Below, in pieces: positions 6,844 through 13,966 of a stretch of 16,429 nucleotides of DNA; the stretch's first letter is position 1; each line of letters opens with the position of its first letter. Both the position numbers and the translations under genes were made by a program. Source of the DNA: Deltaproteobacteria bacterium (GTDB lineage: Bacteria; Desulfobacterota; DSM-4660; Desulfatiglandales; HGW-15); the NCBI GenBank assembly GCA_019308985.1, contig JAFDHB010000079.1:1-16429 (forward strand), given 5' to 3'. The notes below the pieces were generated by a model. It saw nothing but the letters and a program-made list of their open reading frames with translations. It had not been told where the DNA came from and searched no databases.

Positions 6844-7857
6844 TCAAGGCAAGAGGTCACTAAGGGGTTTTACATTTGCTCCCACTTCCTGGTAATACTT
6901 CATGGCCGCAGGGTGCATCTTTTCCGGTCCAATAATATAGGTGGAAAGAGACTCCTTTGAAATGCCGGCCCCCTGGGCATGCCAGCCTGCGAACTTGTCG
7001 GCATTGGCATAGAGTATTCGAGTCACTTCTCGAATGATGGCATCATCCATTCTTGCGTCGGCGCACCAGTAAATGGCATCGATTGATGCATAAAGATCTT
7101 CCTTCTGGGTCTTCGGATCAAGGGCGCCGGCATAAATCTTAAGGGGCACCATATCCAGTTTAAGTTGAAGCTCGGGTGGCATTAGGTTGATATAATATAT
7201 GGGCTTCCTTGTCTCCAGATCCTCTATGAAGGCCCCTTTCCTGAAGCCGGCCGGCAAAACGTAGTCGATGTTCATCACCGCAGCATCAGCCAATCCATCC
7301 CTCAAGGCATTCCTTCCGCCCCCATATCCACCGTGAAGGAGCTTGACCTTGTCCTTGATGCCCAGTGCTTCTAGGACCCGGGCCTCAAACACAGCCCTTG
7401 CACCTCCCGGCCTTCCGATATACACCTTCTTACCTGCCAGGTCTTGAGCGGTTTTGATGTTCTTGTCATAGGTGACCCAAACCCATACATTCCCCGTGCA
7501 AAAACCTATTATACGTTCCTTGTCATAGAAGTTAACCCGCTTGTTCGTCGGATTGAGTTTGATCCCGTAGTAAGGGGATATGAAAATATACTTTTCATAA
7601 TTTTTGCTGGCGATCTCTGCGCCTGCGCTGGCTCCCGGGGTGGCCACGACTTCTATCCTGAGCCAGTCTGATTGCTTGTTGACAAAGTATGCCAGGCTCT
7701 GGGACAGCACGAACCAGGGATCACCCAACCTGCCCCCGAGCAGCATCTTGCGAGTGACCTTTTTTTTCTCGGCCGCAGATACCGACATGGGCCCAAAGAC
7801 AAAAATTCCTGCCACTAACAAGGTAACCACGATTCTGAAGACTCTCTTCCTTTCCAT
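6844..7857 (-). CDS. TAXI-family TRAP transporter solute-binding protein
   Basis: This 337-residue protein has a clear signal peptide (basic MERKR, hydrophobic VVTLLVAGIFVFG, cleavage near VSAA). The mature part has the TAXI/NMT1-like pattern: LLGGRLGDPWFVLSQSLAYFV, VVATPGASAGAEIAS, DLAGKKVYIGRPGGARAVFEA, GYGGGRNALRDGLADAAVM and a C-terminal helix with MHPAAMKYYQEVGA. It would capture an organic acid in the periplasm for the fused permease encoded next. The start at 7857 follows AGGAGG with six bases of spacing. It comes 114 bases after the first ferredoxin gene on the same strand, so the transporter may belong to the same transcript as the flavoprotein/ferredoxin pair upstream. Confidence 0.92.
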   Translation of the reverse strand: MERKRVFRIVVTLLVAGIFVFGPMSVSAAEKKKVTRKMLLGGRLGDPWFVLSQSLAYFVNKQSDWLRIEVVATPGASAGAEIASKNYEKYIFISPYYGIKLNPTNKRVNFYDKERIIGFCTGNVWVWVTYDKNIKTAQDLAGKKVYIGRPGGARAVFEARVLEALGIKDKVKLLHGGYGGGRNALRDGLADAAVMNIDYVLPAGFRKGAFIEDLETRKPIYYINLMPPELQLKLDMVPLKIYAGALDPKTQKEDLYASIDAIYWCADARMDDAIIREVTRILYANADKFAGWHAQGAGISKESLSTYIIGPEKMHPAAMKYYQEVGANVKPLSDLLP

Positions 7858-7971
7858 ATGACTCCTCCTTTGTTAAGATTAGAATTTAATGTTTGTGATT
7901 CTCCCTCACCCCCTTATGAAGAAGGGCAAGGACGCGGTTGAAATAGGCTGAGACGTTCTAAGGGCAAATTT

Positions 7972-8169
7972 CTATACCAGCATGTTTAAAGGGAATTTGT
8001 AGTTGATGGCCCCGCTCGGGCACGCAATTCGACAGCACCCGCAATGCCAGCATTCTTCAGGATAGGCAACCTGGGGTCCGTCGGAAGACATCACAAGAAT
8101 TAGACCGGGGCAGTCCTCTATACATTCACCACACGCCGTGCACTTATCCATATCAAAAACAGGCGGCAT
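7972..8169 (-). CDS. Two-[4Fe-4S] ferredoxin partner of the upstream flavoprotein
   Basis: This 65-residue ferredoxin has motifs C10-x2-C13-x2-C16-x3-CP and C40-x2-C43-x2-C46-x3-CP (YPEECWHCGCCRIACPSGAI), with an extra cysteine at 45. The second motif resembles AprB. The ATG at 8169 is chosen over the TTG at 8172 because GGAGG then sits six bases upstream. It begins about 50 bases after the flavoprotein gene ends, so the order here is flavoprotein then ferredoxin. That is the reverse of the second pair at 2620-4579. It probably carries electrons to or from that flavoprotein in the cytoplasm. Confidence 0.88.
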   Translation of the reverse strand: MPPVFDMDKCTACGECIEDCPGLILVMSSDGPQVAYPEECWHCGCCRIACPSGAINYKFPLNMLV

Positions 8170-8217
8170 CAAAGACCTCCATTACTACATAACAGAAGCA
8201 AGACACTGCTTCTCCTA

Positions 8218-9873
8218 TTATTTCCGTCCGTATCCCCAGGAGATGTTCAATTCCCCATTCTCCTGCCAGAGAACCAGAGGTTTATCGAGCTCTGGATTGA
8301 TCTCCGGATAATCGCTCCGACGATAGATGGAACGACCGCTTTCCCTTCTTTCCAGGGTTGCCCTTGTGGAAAGCTCGCAGGTCTTGAGGAGGTGTACTGC
8401 CTCGTTTGCCCGCATCAATTCATGAAAGTTGGAGGCCTCTAGCTTCTCGGCATAGCTCTCGATGTAATTGAACTTCTCAAGCGCGGTCTCCATCCCTTTC
8501 CGGTTCCTGATGTAGCCCATGTAATATGTCATTACTTGGCGTATGGCTCGCTCGAACAAATCGTAACCAATGCCGTCTCTAACCCTGAGGGGCCTGAAGA
8601 TTTTCTCTTTTTCTTCTTTCACCTCGTCCTCGCTGATTCCCGGCAATTCGCTTATTGTCGGGATGGCGACAGATGCTTCATTTGCAGCTATGTGGCCACT
8701 GCACATGGAACCGGAAAAGGAGTAAAATACGCAACCATTGTATAGACCCTGAAGAGTGGATTCAAAATTATCCCTGGTAAGGATCATACCGCTCAGTTCA
8801 ATCTCGGACAATTCCACCTCCATTGGATATTTTTCAAAATCTATCCCCGCTTGCTCACAGTAATCAAGAAAGGTGGCCTTGTCCCCGGGCATCAGGACAT
8901 ATTGGAGATGGTAGAGGTCTTCCCTGTTACAATGGCGCATGTCCATGTAAAAGGGTGGGCCCCTTCCTTGAACCTGTTCCTGAAATGTCCCCAGGATTTG
9001 AAATCTTCTTGGCCCCTTTTCCATCATGGGGTGATACTTGCCCAAGAACCTTTCACCCAGAGCGTTCAATTCATGTGCTCCCACGCTGTTAATTCCATTC
9101 ATTCCCGCTGAACCGAAACCCTTTGGGATAAGGGTCGCCTGCTGTTTAAGGTCAAGGTTGATAAGCTTGGCCCCTGCCTCGTATGCAAGAATGAATTGAC
9201 TTCCAGTATTGAAAGGGCTGTGCCAGGAATTGTAGGGGTTACCCGTGGAGTTTGCAGTTGCACGATTTGCACTATTACCCAGTGCCAATATGACGCATTT
9301 TGCTCTGAACAGATAGAGGGTTCCGTCAAGTACATCGTATCCTATGGCTCCCGCGATACGACCCCCATGGGTCAACAATTTGGTGACCATGACGTGGTCA
9401 ACGATCTTGATGCCATCCATTCCCCTTATCTTGTCAGCAAGACGTCTCTTGATCAGTTGGCCGTTCCTGATGTTGATATACCAATCGCCCGGTTGTCCGA
9501 ACCCCGGGGTCCTGAGGAGTGAGCCGTCGGGCTTCTTCACGAACTCGACACCAATGTCTTCCAGAAAGCGTAAGATGGGAGGCATGGCTTCGAACCATTT
9601 GGATATCATCTGAGGAGTATAACCAGTGGTGGGACCCCTATAGAAATTGATCAGGGCCTCTTTGCTATCTCTTTCAGTATCAGTACCAAGAACAGCCATG
9701 AAATGATCATTTCCGCCGCCGAGGCATCCCGAGCTTTCAATTTTGCCCTTGTCCACCACTACCGCCCTTACGCCATTCTGCCATGCACCAATTGCTGCCC
9801 CGCACCCGGCAGCACCTGAACCAAGGATCAAGATATCCGTCTCAATGGTTTTTGCTGTGTCATTGATTTTCAT
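8218..9873 (-). CDS. AprA-like FAD-dependent oxidoreductase
   Basis: This is an approximately 551-residue flavoprotein of the fumarate reductase/AprA superfamily. The Rossmann motif is DILILGSGAAGCGAAIGA (Gly18/20/23), ending at VVVDKG. It continues with SSGCLGGGNDHFMAVLGTDTE, the substrate-domain stretch FLEDIGVEFVKKPDGSLLR, and MVTKLL...GRIAGAIGYDV before CVILALGNSANRA. The second FAD region contains GLYNGCVFYSFSGSMCSGHIAANEAS. The C-terminal helical domain ends with LERRESGRSIYRRSDYPEIN, the usual family signature. No signal peptide is visible. AprA is the nearest well-known relative, but the genes for sulfate activation are not here and the context is catabolic, so its substrate is probably an organic acid or thioester. 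The ATG at 9873 has AGGTGA eight bases upstream; a GTG at 9885 is the alternative. Confidence 0.87.
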   Translation of the reverse strand: MKINDTAKTIETDILILGSGAAGCGAAIGAWQNGVRAVVVDKGKIESSGCLGGGNDHFMAVLGTDTERDSKEALINFYRGPTTGYTPQMISKWFEAMPPILRFLEDIGVEFVKKPDGSLLRTPGFGQPGDWYINIRNGQLIKRRLADKIRGMDGIKIVDHVMVTKLLTHGGRIAGAIGYDVLDGTLYLFRAKCVILALGNSANRATANSTGNPYNSWHSPFNTGSQFILAYEAGAKLINLDLKQQATLIPKGFGSAGMNGINSVGAHELNALGERFLGKYHPMMEKGPRRFQILGTFQEQVQGRGPPFYMDMRHCNREDLYHLQYVLMPGDKATFLDYCEQAGIDFEKYPMEVELSEIELSGMILTRDNFESTLQGLYNGCVFYSFSGSMCSGHIAANEASVAIPTISELPGISEDEVKEEKEKIFRPLRVRDGIGYDLFERAIRQVMTYYMGYIRNRKGMETALEKFNYIESYAEKLEASNFHELMRANEAVHLLKTCELSTRATLERRESGRSIYRRSDYPEINPELDKPLVLWQENGELNISWGYGRK

Positions 9874-9928
9874 GACTGGTTTCACCTGACTCCATATTTT
9901 GAATTCCTTCCACGCTCAGTCCACACCC

Positions 9929-10924
9929 TTATCGTTCCAAGGTGTTGGGTGCAAACACCTCCTCAAGCCTTACCAGTTCCCGGGTCAAACCCTGTTCAAA
10001 GGAATACCGGGCTAAAGTCTCCAAGGTCTTACGGTTGGACCTGATACCATGCTGAACAAGGGGTATCTTCAGGGACTTCTCGGCATCCGGAGGTAATAGG
10101 CCGGTATCGAGGTAATATTCAACGTGGGCAATGCGACGCTGGTCAGCAACTTCATTAGCCTTTTCAAAGGCCTTGAGGAGGTTCAGGACTACCCAGGAAT
10201 GTTCTTCAAATATCCTCCTCCTGACTACCATTCCATGGTTGATGGGGTAGATACCGGTTTTCGAAAAGTAGCGTGCGCCCTCGGCCCTGGGATCAGGGAA
10301 AAGGTACCTGATGTCGGGGTGGTTACAGAGGTCAGCAGTGGCCCGGTCCACGAGGTTGGTTCGTCTCAGGTAAAGCAGGGTTGCGTCAAGTTCACCGGAT
10401 AGCATCATGGAGCCGATATCCTTTTCAGCGGGGATCTGGTGTATGGTGACACCGGGTGGGGGCCTGAAACCCGTTGCCGCGCCGTGGCTGATATCAGGTG
10501 TTCGTTCCATCCAGAATTCCATATCACCGGGTTCAACTCCGAACTCATGCTTTAATATGCCCCTGGACCACAGGGCACCGGTCTGCTGGTACTCCGGCAC
10601 TCCGACTCGCTTGCCCTTGAGGTCTGGAGGGGATTCAATCCCTGCATCTTTACGGACTAGGATGCTCGTGTGAAAGAACCGACGCGTGGTGAAGACCGGC
10701 AGGCCGATCCACCTGTCATCCCCCTTGGATATTGCTATGAGAAGGGAGGACATAGACATCTCCGAAATGTCGAACTCGGAATACTTGAGCTGGCGCCAGA
10801 ACATCTCAGAAGGTTGCAAGACGGTAGTGATAAGCTCAATTCCGTCAGGCTTGACTGTTCCGTCAAGCATCGGCCAGGTCCTGGGATTAGATGAGATGGC
10901 CATACTCAAGGTAATTTTTTTCAT
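9929..10924 (-). CDS. 4,5-dihydroxyphthalate decarboxylase-like protein (Pht5 family)
   Basis: This 331-residue protein has the substrate-binding-protein-like fold of the Pht5 family. Family landmarks are LDGTVKPDGIEL near the N-terminus, FWRQLKYSEFDISEMSMSS, RRFFHTSILVRKDAGI, PPDLKGKRVGVPEYQQTGALW, RGILKHEFGVEPGDMEFW and a late LLKAFEKA helix. Known members decarboxylate 4,5-dihydroxyphthalate to protocatechuate. Many others are uncharacterised and annotated as ABC-type binding proteins. There is no signal peptide (MKKITLSMAISSNPRTW), which favours a cytoplasmic enzyme over a transport protein. The ATG at 10924 overlaps the stop of the flavoprotein fragment (ATGA), with GGAG eight bases upstream. 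The true substrate is unknown. Confidence 0.75.
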   Translation of the reverse strand: MKKITLSMAISSNPRTWPMLDGTVKPDGIELITTVLQPSEMFWRQLKYSEFDISEMSMSSLLIAISKGDDRWIGLPVFTTRRFFHTSILVRKDAGIESPPDLKGKRVGVPEYQQTGALWSRGILKHEFGVEPGDMEFWMERTPDISHGAATGFRPPPGVTIHQIPAEKDIGSMMLSGELDATLLYLRRTNLVDRATADLCNHPDIRYLFPDPRAEGARYFSKTGIYPINHGMVVRRRIFEEHSWVVLNLLKAFEKANEVADQRRIAHVEYYLDTGLLPPDAEKSLKIPLVQHGIRSNRKTLETLARYSFEQGLTRELVRLEEVFAPNTLER

Positions 10925-11190
10925 GCCAGATGCTCCCGGATGTGAAATCCGACCGCTCCGGATATGCCTTCTTGGGTCCGGATCAGGTCGGTAACCATCG
11001 GATGGTCCAGGGGCAGGACGCCAGAAGCTTCGACCCTTTTTCGTATAAAATCCATCAGTTCCAGACCCGGAAAGACGACAGCCTCATTATGACCCCGGCC
11101 GGGTTTGCGCAACAGATTGCCCTTGTCGTCTTTTTCGAAGGGGGCTCCCCAGTGTTCCATCCAGTGTGTTGCTGTCCAATATTCCCCATT
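10921..11190 (-). pseudogene. Internal fragment of an AprA-like flavoprotein
   Basis: Immediately after the molybdoenzyme stop the frame reads NGEYWTATHWMEHWGAPFEK, DDKGNLLRKPGRG, LELMDFIRKRVEASG, MVTDLIRTQEGISGAVGFHI, then REHLA and a stop. It aligns with the middle of the intact flavoprotein at 8218-9873 (FLEDIGVEFVKKPDGSLLRTPG ... MVTKLL ... GRIAGAIGYDV). That covers only about 90 of some 550 residues. The FAD-binding N-terminus and the whole C-terminal part are missing, and the first possible start (11160) has no ribosome site. The two deletion ends fall almost exactly at the stop of one neighbour and the start of the other. It is probably what remains of a third flavoprotein gene. Confidence 0.75.
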
Positions 11191-11192
11191 AG

Positions 11193-13583
11193 CTATGCCT
11201 TTCTGACATTACAGGGATATCCTTTGATAGGCAAAGACCCGCTGATGGGGTCTATTGTGTCGGTCATGTACAAAAGGTTTACGTTGGCACCTCCTGGGCC
11301 GTAAGGATCATACCCGGGAAGATTCAATTCGTGACATGCTTCCCACCACCCGTTCTGGGTACATACTACATCATAGGGTATGGAATCGGTTAGCTTTGCT
11401 TGAAGAGTAATCCTGCCGTGGGGAGTTTCCAGGGCGACCCGGTCCCCATCCTTACATCCAAGCTCCCGGGCCGTTTGGGGGTGGATTTCAAGAAACGGGC
11501 GGGGAACGCGTTTTCGCAAGGATGGCAGAGATCGATGTTGTGAATGGCAATACTCTAGGACCTTGCCGTTTATGAGAATGAGGGGATAGTCCTTGGAGAT
11601 ATCTTTGCCCGGGAAGCAGAACGAAACTTGATCTTTCCAGGTCGGCAGGGGATCATAGCCATGAGCCTTGAAGACGGAAGAGTAGATTTCAATCCTTTTG
11701 GAAGGGGTAGGAAACCCCAAGAAGTTTCCTTTTTCGTCTGTCTTGCTGTATTTCCTGTATTCCAGGGGAAGATCGACCGTAATTCCACCGGGATTCGCCC
11801 TCAGTTGGTCGACCGTGATACCGGAGGGGGCAAACCGGAAATCAAAAGCAGCCGCTATGTTGCCGTCCCAGAAAACATCTCCGCGGCCCATCCTTTTGGC
11901 GAGCTCGAAAATGATCTTCATGTCGGGCCAGGATTCATGCCGGGGTTCTACTACTGCTGGTCTAAATTGAATACAGGCCTTGTCTCCGAGGGGGCCGATG
12001 CTGGCACCAACATGCCAGCTCTCCCAGCAACTGGCAGCCGGGAGGACTATGTCCGCCAATTGGGCTGTAGGAGAGAGAAAGAGCTCTGCCTGGACGTGAA
12101 AATCCAACCGCGCGATAGCCTTCCGGGCTATTTCACTCGGGGCATTGGACATGATGAGATTCCCGCCGAAGCCGATCATCCCTTTCACGGGGTAAGGTCT
12201 GCCGGTAAGGATTGCCCTGTACACCTCATAGGCCTGGGTACTCTTGAAGGTGCCTCCTGGGCCCAAGGGTCGCTCCGCAGATCCAAGACGTTTTGCGTCC
12301 GCCTCCGGGCTCAAAAGCTCGTGGCCGATAACCGGGTTGGCTTCAGGCCCCTTCAGCAGTACGTTGCCGCCAGGCGTGTCATAATTGCCGGTGAGCGCAT
12401 AGAGGATACAGATGGCGCGATTCGTCTGCGTCGCATTGATGCTCTGTTCGACACCGTTCCAGGAATACCAGCAGGATGGCTTCCTGGTAAAAAACATTTT
12501 TGCAGCATTACTGATCTTTTCCCGTGGAACACCGGTCAGTTCCTCGGTTTTTGCCAGGGTGTACTCGGAGAGCGCTTTGCGCAGGAGCCTGAAGACAGTG
12601 CTGCACTCGACTTCCTTGCCGTCCGCCAGCCTGAGAGAAGTTGTTACGTCAAGGACCGGTTCTCCTGGAATCCTATTTCCCGGGGTGTAGAACTTTATGC
12701 CTTCTTTTTCAGAGACCATTACTGCGTATGTTGACGTCGCTCCGCCTTTCTCTAAATCCGCCTGCGTTAAGAAATCCCCCGTGTCGCTTCTCACAAGAAA
12801 CGGCGCCGTCGTCCAATCCCTCACAAAGCCAGAATCGTAAAAGCCCTTCTCTATCGCCTCATTGATCATGCCCAGGGCCAAGGCTCCGTCTGTCCCGGGT
12901 AGGACCTGGAGCCAGATATCCGACAAGTCGGCAATCCCGGTCCTTCTCGGATCGACAACAATGAGGCTTGCGCCCTTATCCAGCGCCTTCCTGACAAAGG
13001 GCAGGAGAGAGGATCGGGTAGCATGCATGTTATTGCCCCATATCATGATGCAGGCGGATCGCTCAAACTCGGGTCTGCCCGCAGAATGCATTCTGCCGAT
13101 ATTACCGTAAGTAAATGCCGAACCGCAGTCCCTGTGCCACTGGCAGATATGCGTCGTGGCAATACAGTTGGGGGTTCCGATGGCATTTGCAAACCGGGTC
13201 ACCCAAATGCCCAATTCACCCATGGGAGAGCCGGCAGGCCCTGATCGTGCCACCGCGATTGCTTCAGGGCCGAATCTATCCATTATGTCCTTGAGTTTCT
13301 TGACAATGGTATCCAGTGCCTCATCCCATGTTATTCTCTCCCATCCCGGGTCTGGATTGTCCTTTGGGTTGGTCCTTCGCATGGGATACTGCAAGCGTTG
13401 CTTGTTGTAAACCAGCTCAGGCCCGGCTAGACCTTTTGGGCAGATGCCATGGCCCAGGGGATGCTCATGATCAGGCTTTACTTCGACAAAAGCTCCATCT
13501 TTGACAATGGAAACAGTCGGACACCAGCACGAACACATGGAACAATACCCTCTGATTTCCTTGACATTTCCCTGTTCTTCCAT
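11193..13583 (-). CDS. Molybdopterin-dependent oxidoreductase, DMSO reductase superfamily
   Basis: This is a 796-residue catalytic subunit. It has an N-terminal [4Fe-4S] site (Cys14-x2-Cys17-x3-Cys21 and Cys48 in GHGICPKG; Cys19 is extra), then WERITWDEALDTIVKKL and the molybdopterin domains (CIMIWGNNMHATR, LIVVDPRRTGIADLSDIWLQ, LPGTDGALALGMINEAI). The C-terminal molybdopterin-dinucleotide-binding domain (RPFLEIHPQTARELGCKDGD, GRITLQAKL) ends in GSLPIKGYPCNVRK. Cys147 (THICQWHRDCG) is the best candidate for the molybdenum ligand. There is no twin-arginine signal, so it is cytoplasmic. No iron-sulfur or membrane-anchor subunit is encoded beside it, so it must use a soluble partner, perhaps one of the ferredoxins. 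Relatives include thiosulfate/polysulfide reductases, formate dehydrogenases and hydroxylase-type enzymes; I cannot name the substrate. GGAGG is eight bases before the start. Confidence 0.9.
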   Translation of the reverse strand: MEEQGNVKEIRGYCSMCSCWCPTVSIVKDGAFVEVKPDHEHPLGHGICPKGLAGPELVYNKQRLQYPMRRTNPKDNPDPGWERITWDEALDTIVKKLKDIMDRFGPEAIAVARSGPAGSPMGELGIWVTRFANAIGTPNCIATTHICQWHRDCGSAFTYGNIGRMHSAGRPEFERSACIMIWGNNMHATRSSLLPFVRKALDKGASLIVVDPRRTGIADLSDIWLQVLPGTDGALALGMINEAIEKGFYDSGFVRDWTTAPFLVRSDTGDFLTQADLEKGGATSTYAVMVSEKEGIKFYTPGNRIPGEPVLDVTTSLRLADGKEVECSTVFRLLRKALSEYTLAKTEELTGVPREKISNAAKMFFTRKPSCWYSWNGVEQSINATQTNRAICILYALTGNYDTPGGNVLLKGPEANPVIGHELLSPEADAKRLGSAERPLGPGGTFKSTQAYEVYRAILTGRPYPVKGMIGFGGNLIMSNAPSEIARKAIARLDFHVQAELFLSPTAQLADIVLPAASCWESWHVGASIGPLGDKACIQFRPAVVEPRHESWPDMKIIFELAKRMGRGDVFWDGNIAAAFDFRFAPSGITVDQLRANPGGITVDLPLEYRKYSKTDEKGNFLGFPTPSKRIEIYSSVFKAHGYDPLPTWKDQVSFCFPGKDISKDYPLILINGKVLEYCHSQHRSLPSLRKRVPRPFLEIHPQTARELGCKDGDRVALETPHGRITLQAKLTDSIPYDVVCTQNGWWEACHELNLPGYDPYGPGGANVNLLYMTDTIDPISGSLPIKGYPCNVRKA

Positions 13584-13609
13584 GACTAAAGCCTCCTATC
13601 TTATCCCAG

Positions 13610-13647
13610 GACCTGCAAGCTTCTTTTCCCTCACTTCCTTGCAGGTC
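13610..13647 (-). promoter_or_regulatory. 10-bp perfect hairpin in the leader of the molybdoenzyme gene
   Basis: GACCTGCAAG (13610-13619) and its exact reverse complement (13638-13647) enclose 18 bases. The hairpin begins about 15 bases ahead of the GGAGG ribosome site (13592-13596) of the molybdopterin oxidoreductase. There is no T tract after it, so termination is unlikely. A role in translation or mRNA stability is possible. A second, weaker inverted repeat (GGAACCTT with AAGG..TTCC, 13668-13692) precedes it in the transcript. Confidence 0.5.
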
Positions 13648-13712
13648 GTAAGGCCCCTATCCCAGTCGGAACCTTTACTAGAAGGACGTTCCCTTGCCAA
13701 GGCCTGTGGATT

Positions 13713-13811
13713 CTAAGTTCTTGAAAGATCTTCCTCCAGGGATTTCAATATCCTAAGGGGGGCTTCTTTGTATTCGAGCTGCCTTCGAAGGGCCTCCCAC
13801 ATGGCATTCAT
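13713..13811 (-). pseudogene. Detached C-terminal 32 codons of the class II aldolase gene
   Basis: The frame MNAMWEALRRQLEYKE, then APLRILKSLEEDLSRT and a stop, lies just beyond the inserted element. It joins the aldolase frame perfectly if the element and one copy of the flanking CAAAGATGA duplication are removed: GPK-MNAMWEAL. The restored aldolase would be 252 residues. The segment has no ribosome site of its own and is almost certainly untranslated now. Confidence 0.7.
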
Positions 13812-13816
13812 CTTTG

Positions 13817-13966
13817 ATGGCTTCGTAAAAAGTCCAATTTCTGCGTTGCGCTTCATCTCGTTGTGATTGCGGCGTACGCTAAGTACGCCTCATCACACGA
13901 GATTTGCGCGCCTTGAACTTGAAGCCTTTTACTTTGCCATCTCAATTTTGACTTTTTACGAGTTCG
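13817..13966. mobile_element. MITE-like inverted-repeat element inserted in the aldolase 3' end
   Basis: This ~150-bp segment encodes no protein. It has inverted ends sharing TCGTAAAAAGTC (left ATGGCTTCGTAAAAAGTC, right the reverse complement of CGAACTCGTAAAAAGTC). It is flanked by a 9-bp direct repeat (TCATCTTTG on the plus strand, 13808-13816 and 13967-13975). The centre folds strongly: GGCGTAC/GTACGCC (13871-13877 with 13883-13889) around GCTAA, then a 12-bp near-perfect arm ATCTCGTTGTGAT/ATCACACGAGAT (13855-13867 with 13892-13903). GATG occurs at both ends, so the exact boundary is ambiguous: either a 9-bp duplication or a shorter one with GATG as the terminus. I recall similar CGTAAAAAGTC-ended repeats in desulfobacterial genomes but cannot search. 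It is probably moved by a transposase encoded elsewhere. Confidence 0.75.

Noticed and set aside
9941..9959. GGTGTT/AACACC inverted repeat
   Set aside because: It lies inside the 3' coding end of the Pht5-like gene, is only 6 bp, and has no T tract; likely chance.
11628..12734. Long plus-strand open frame (368 codons) opposite the molybdoenzyme
   Set aside because: It is fully antisense to a well-conserved gene, has no recognisable domain or ribosome site, and its composition is that of a shadow frame.
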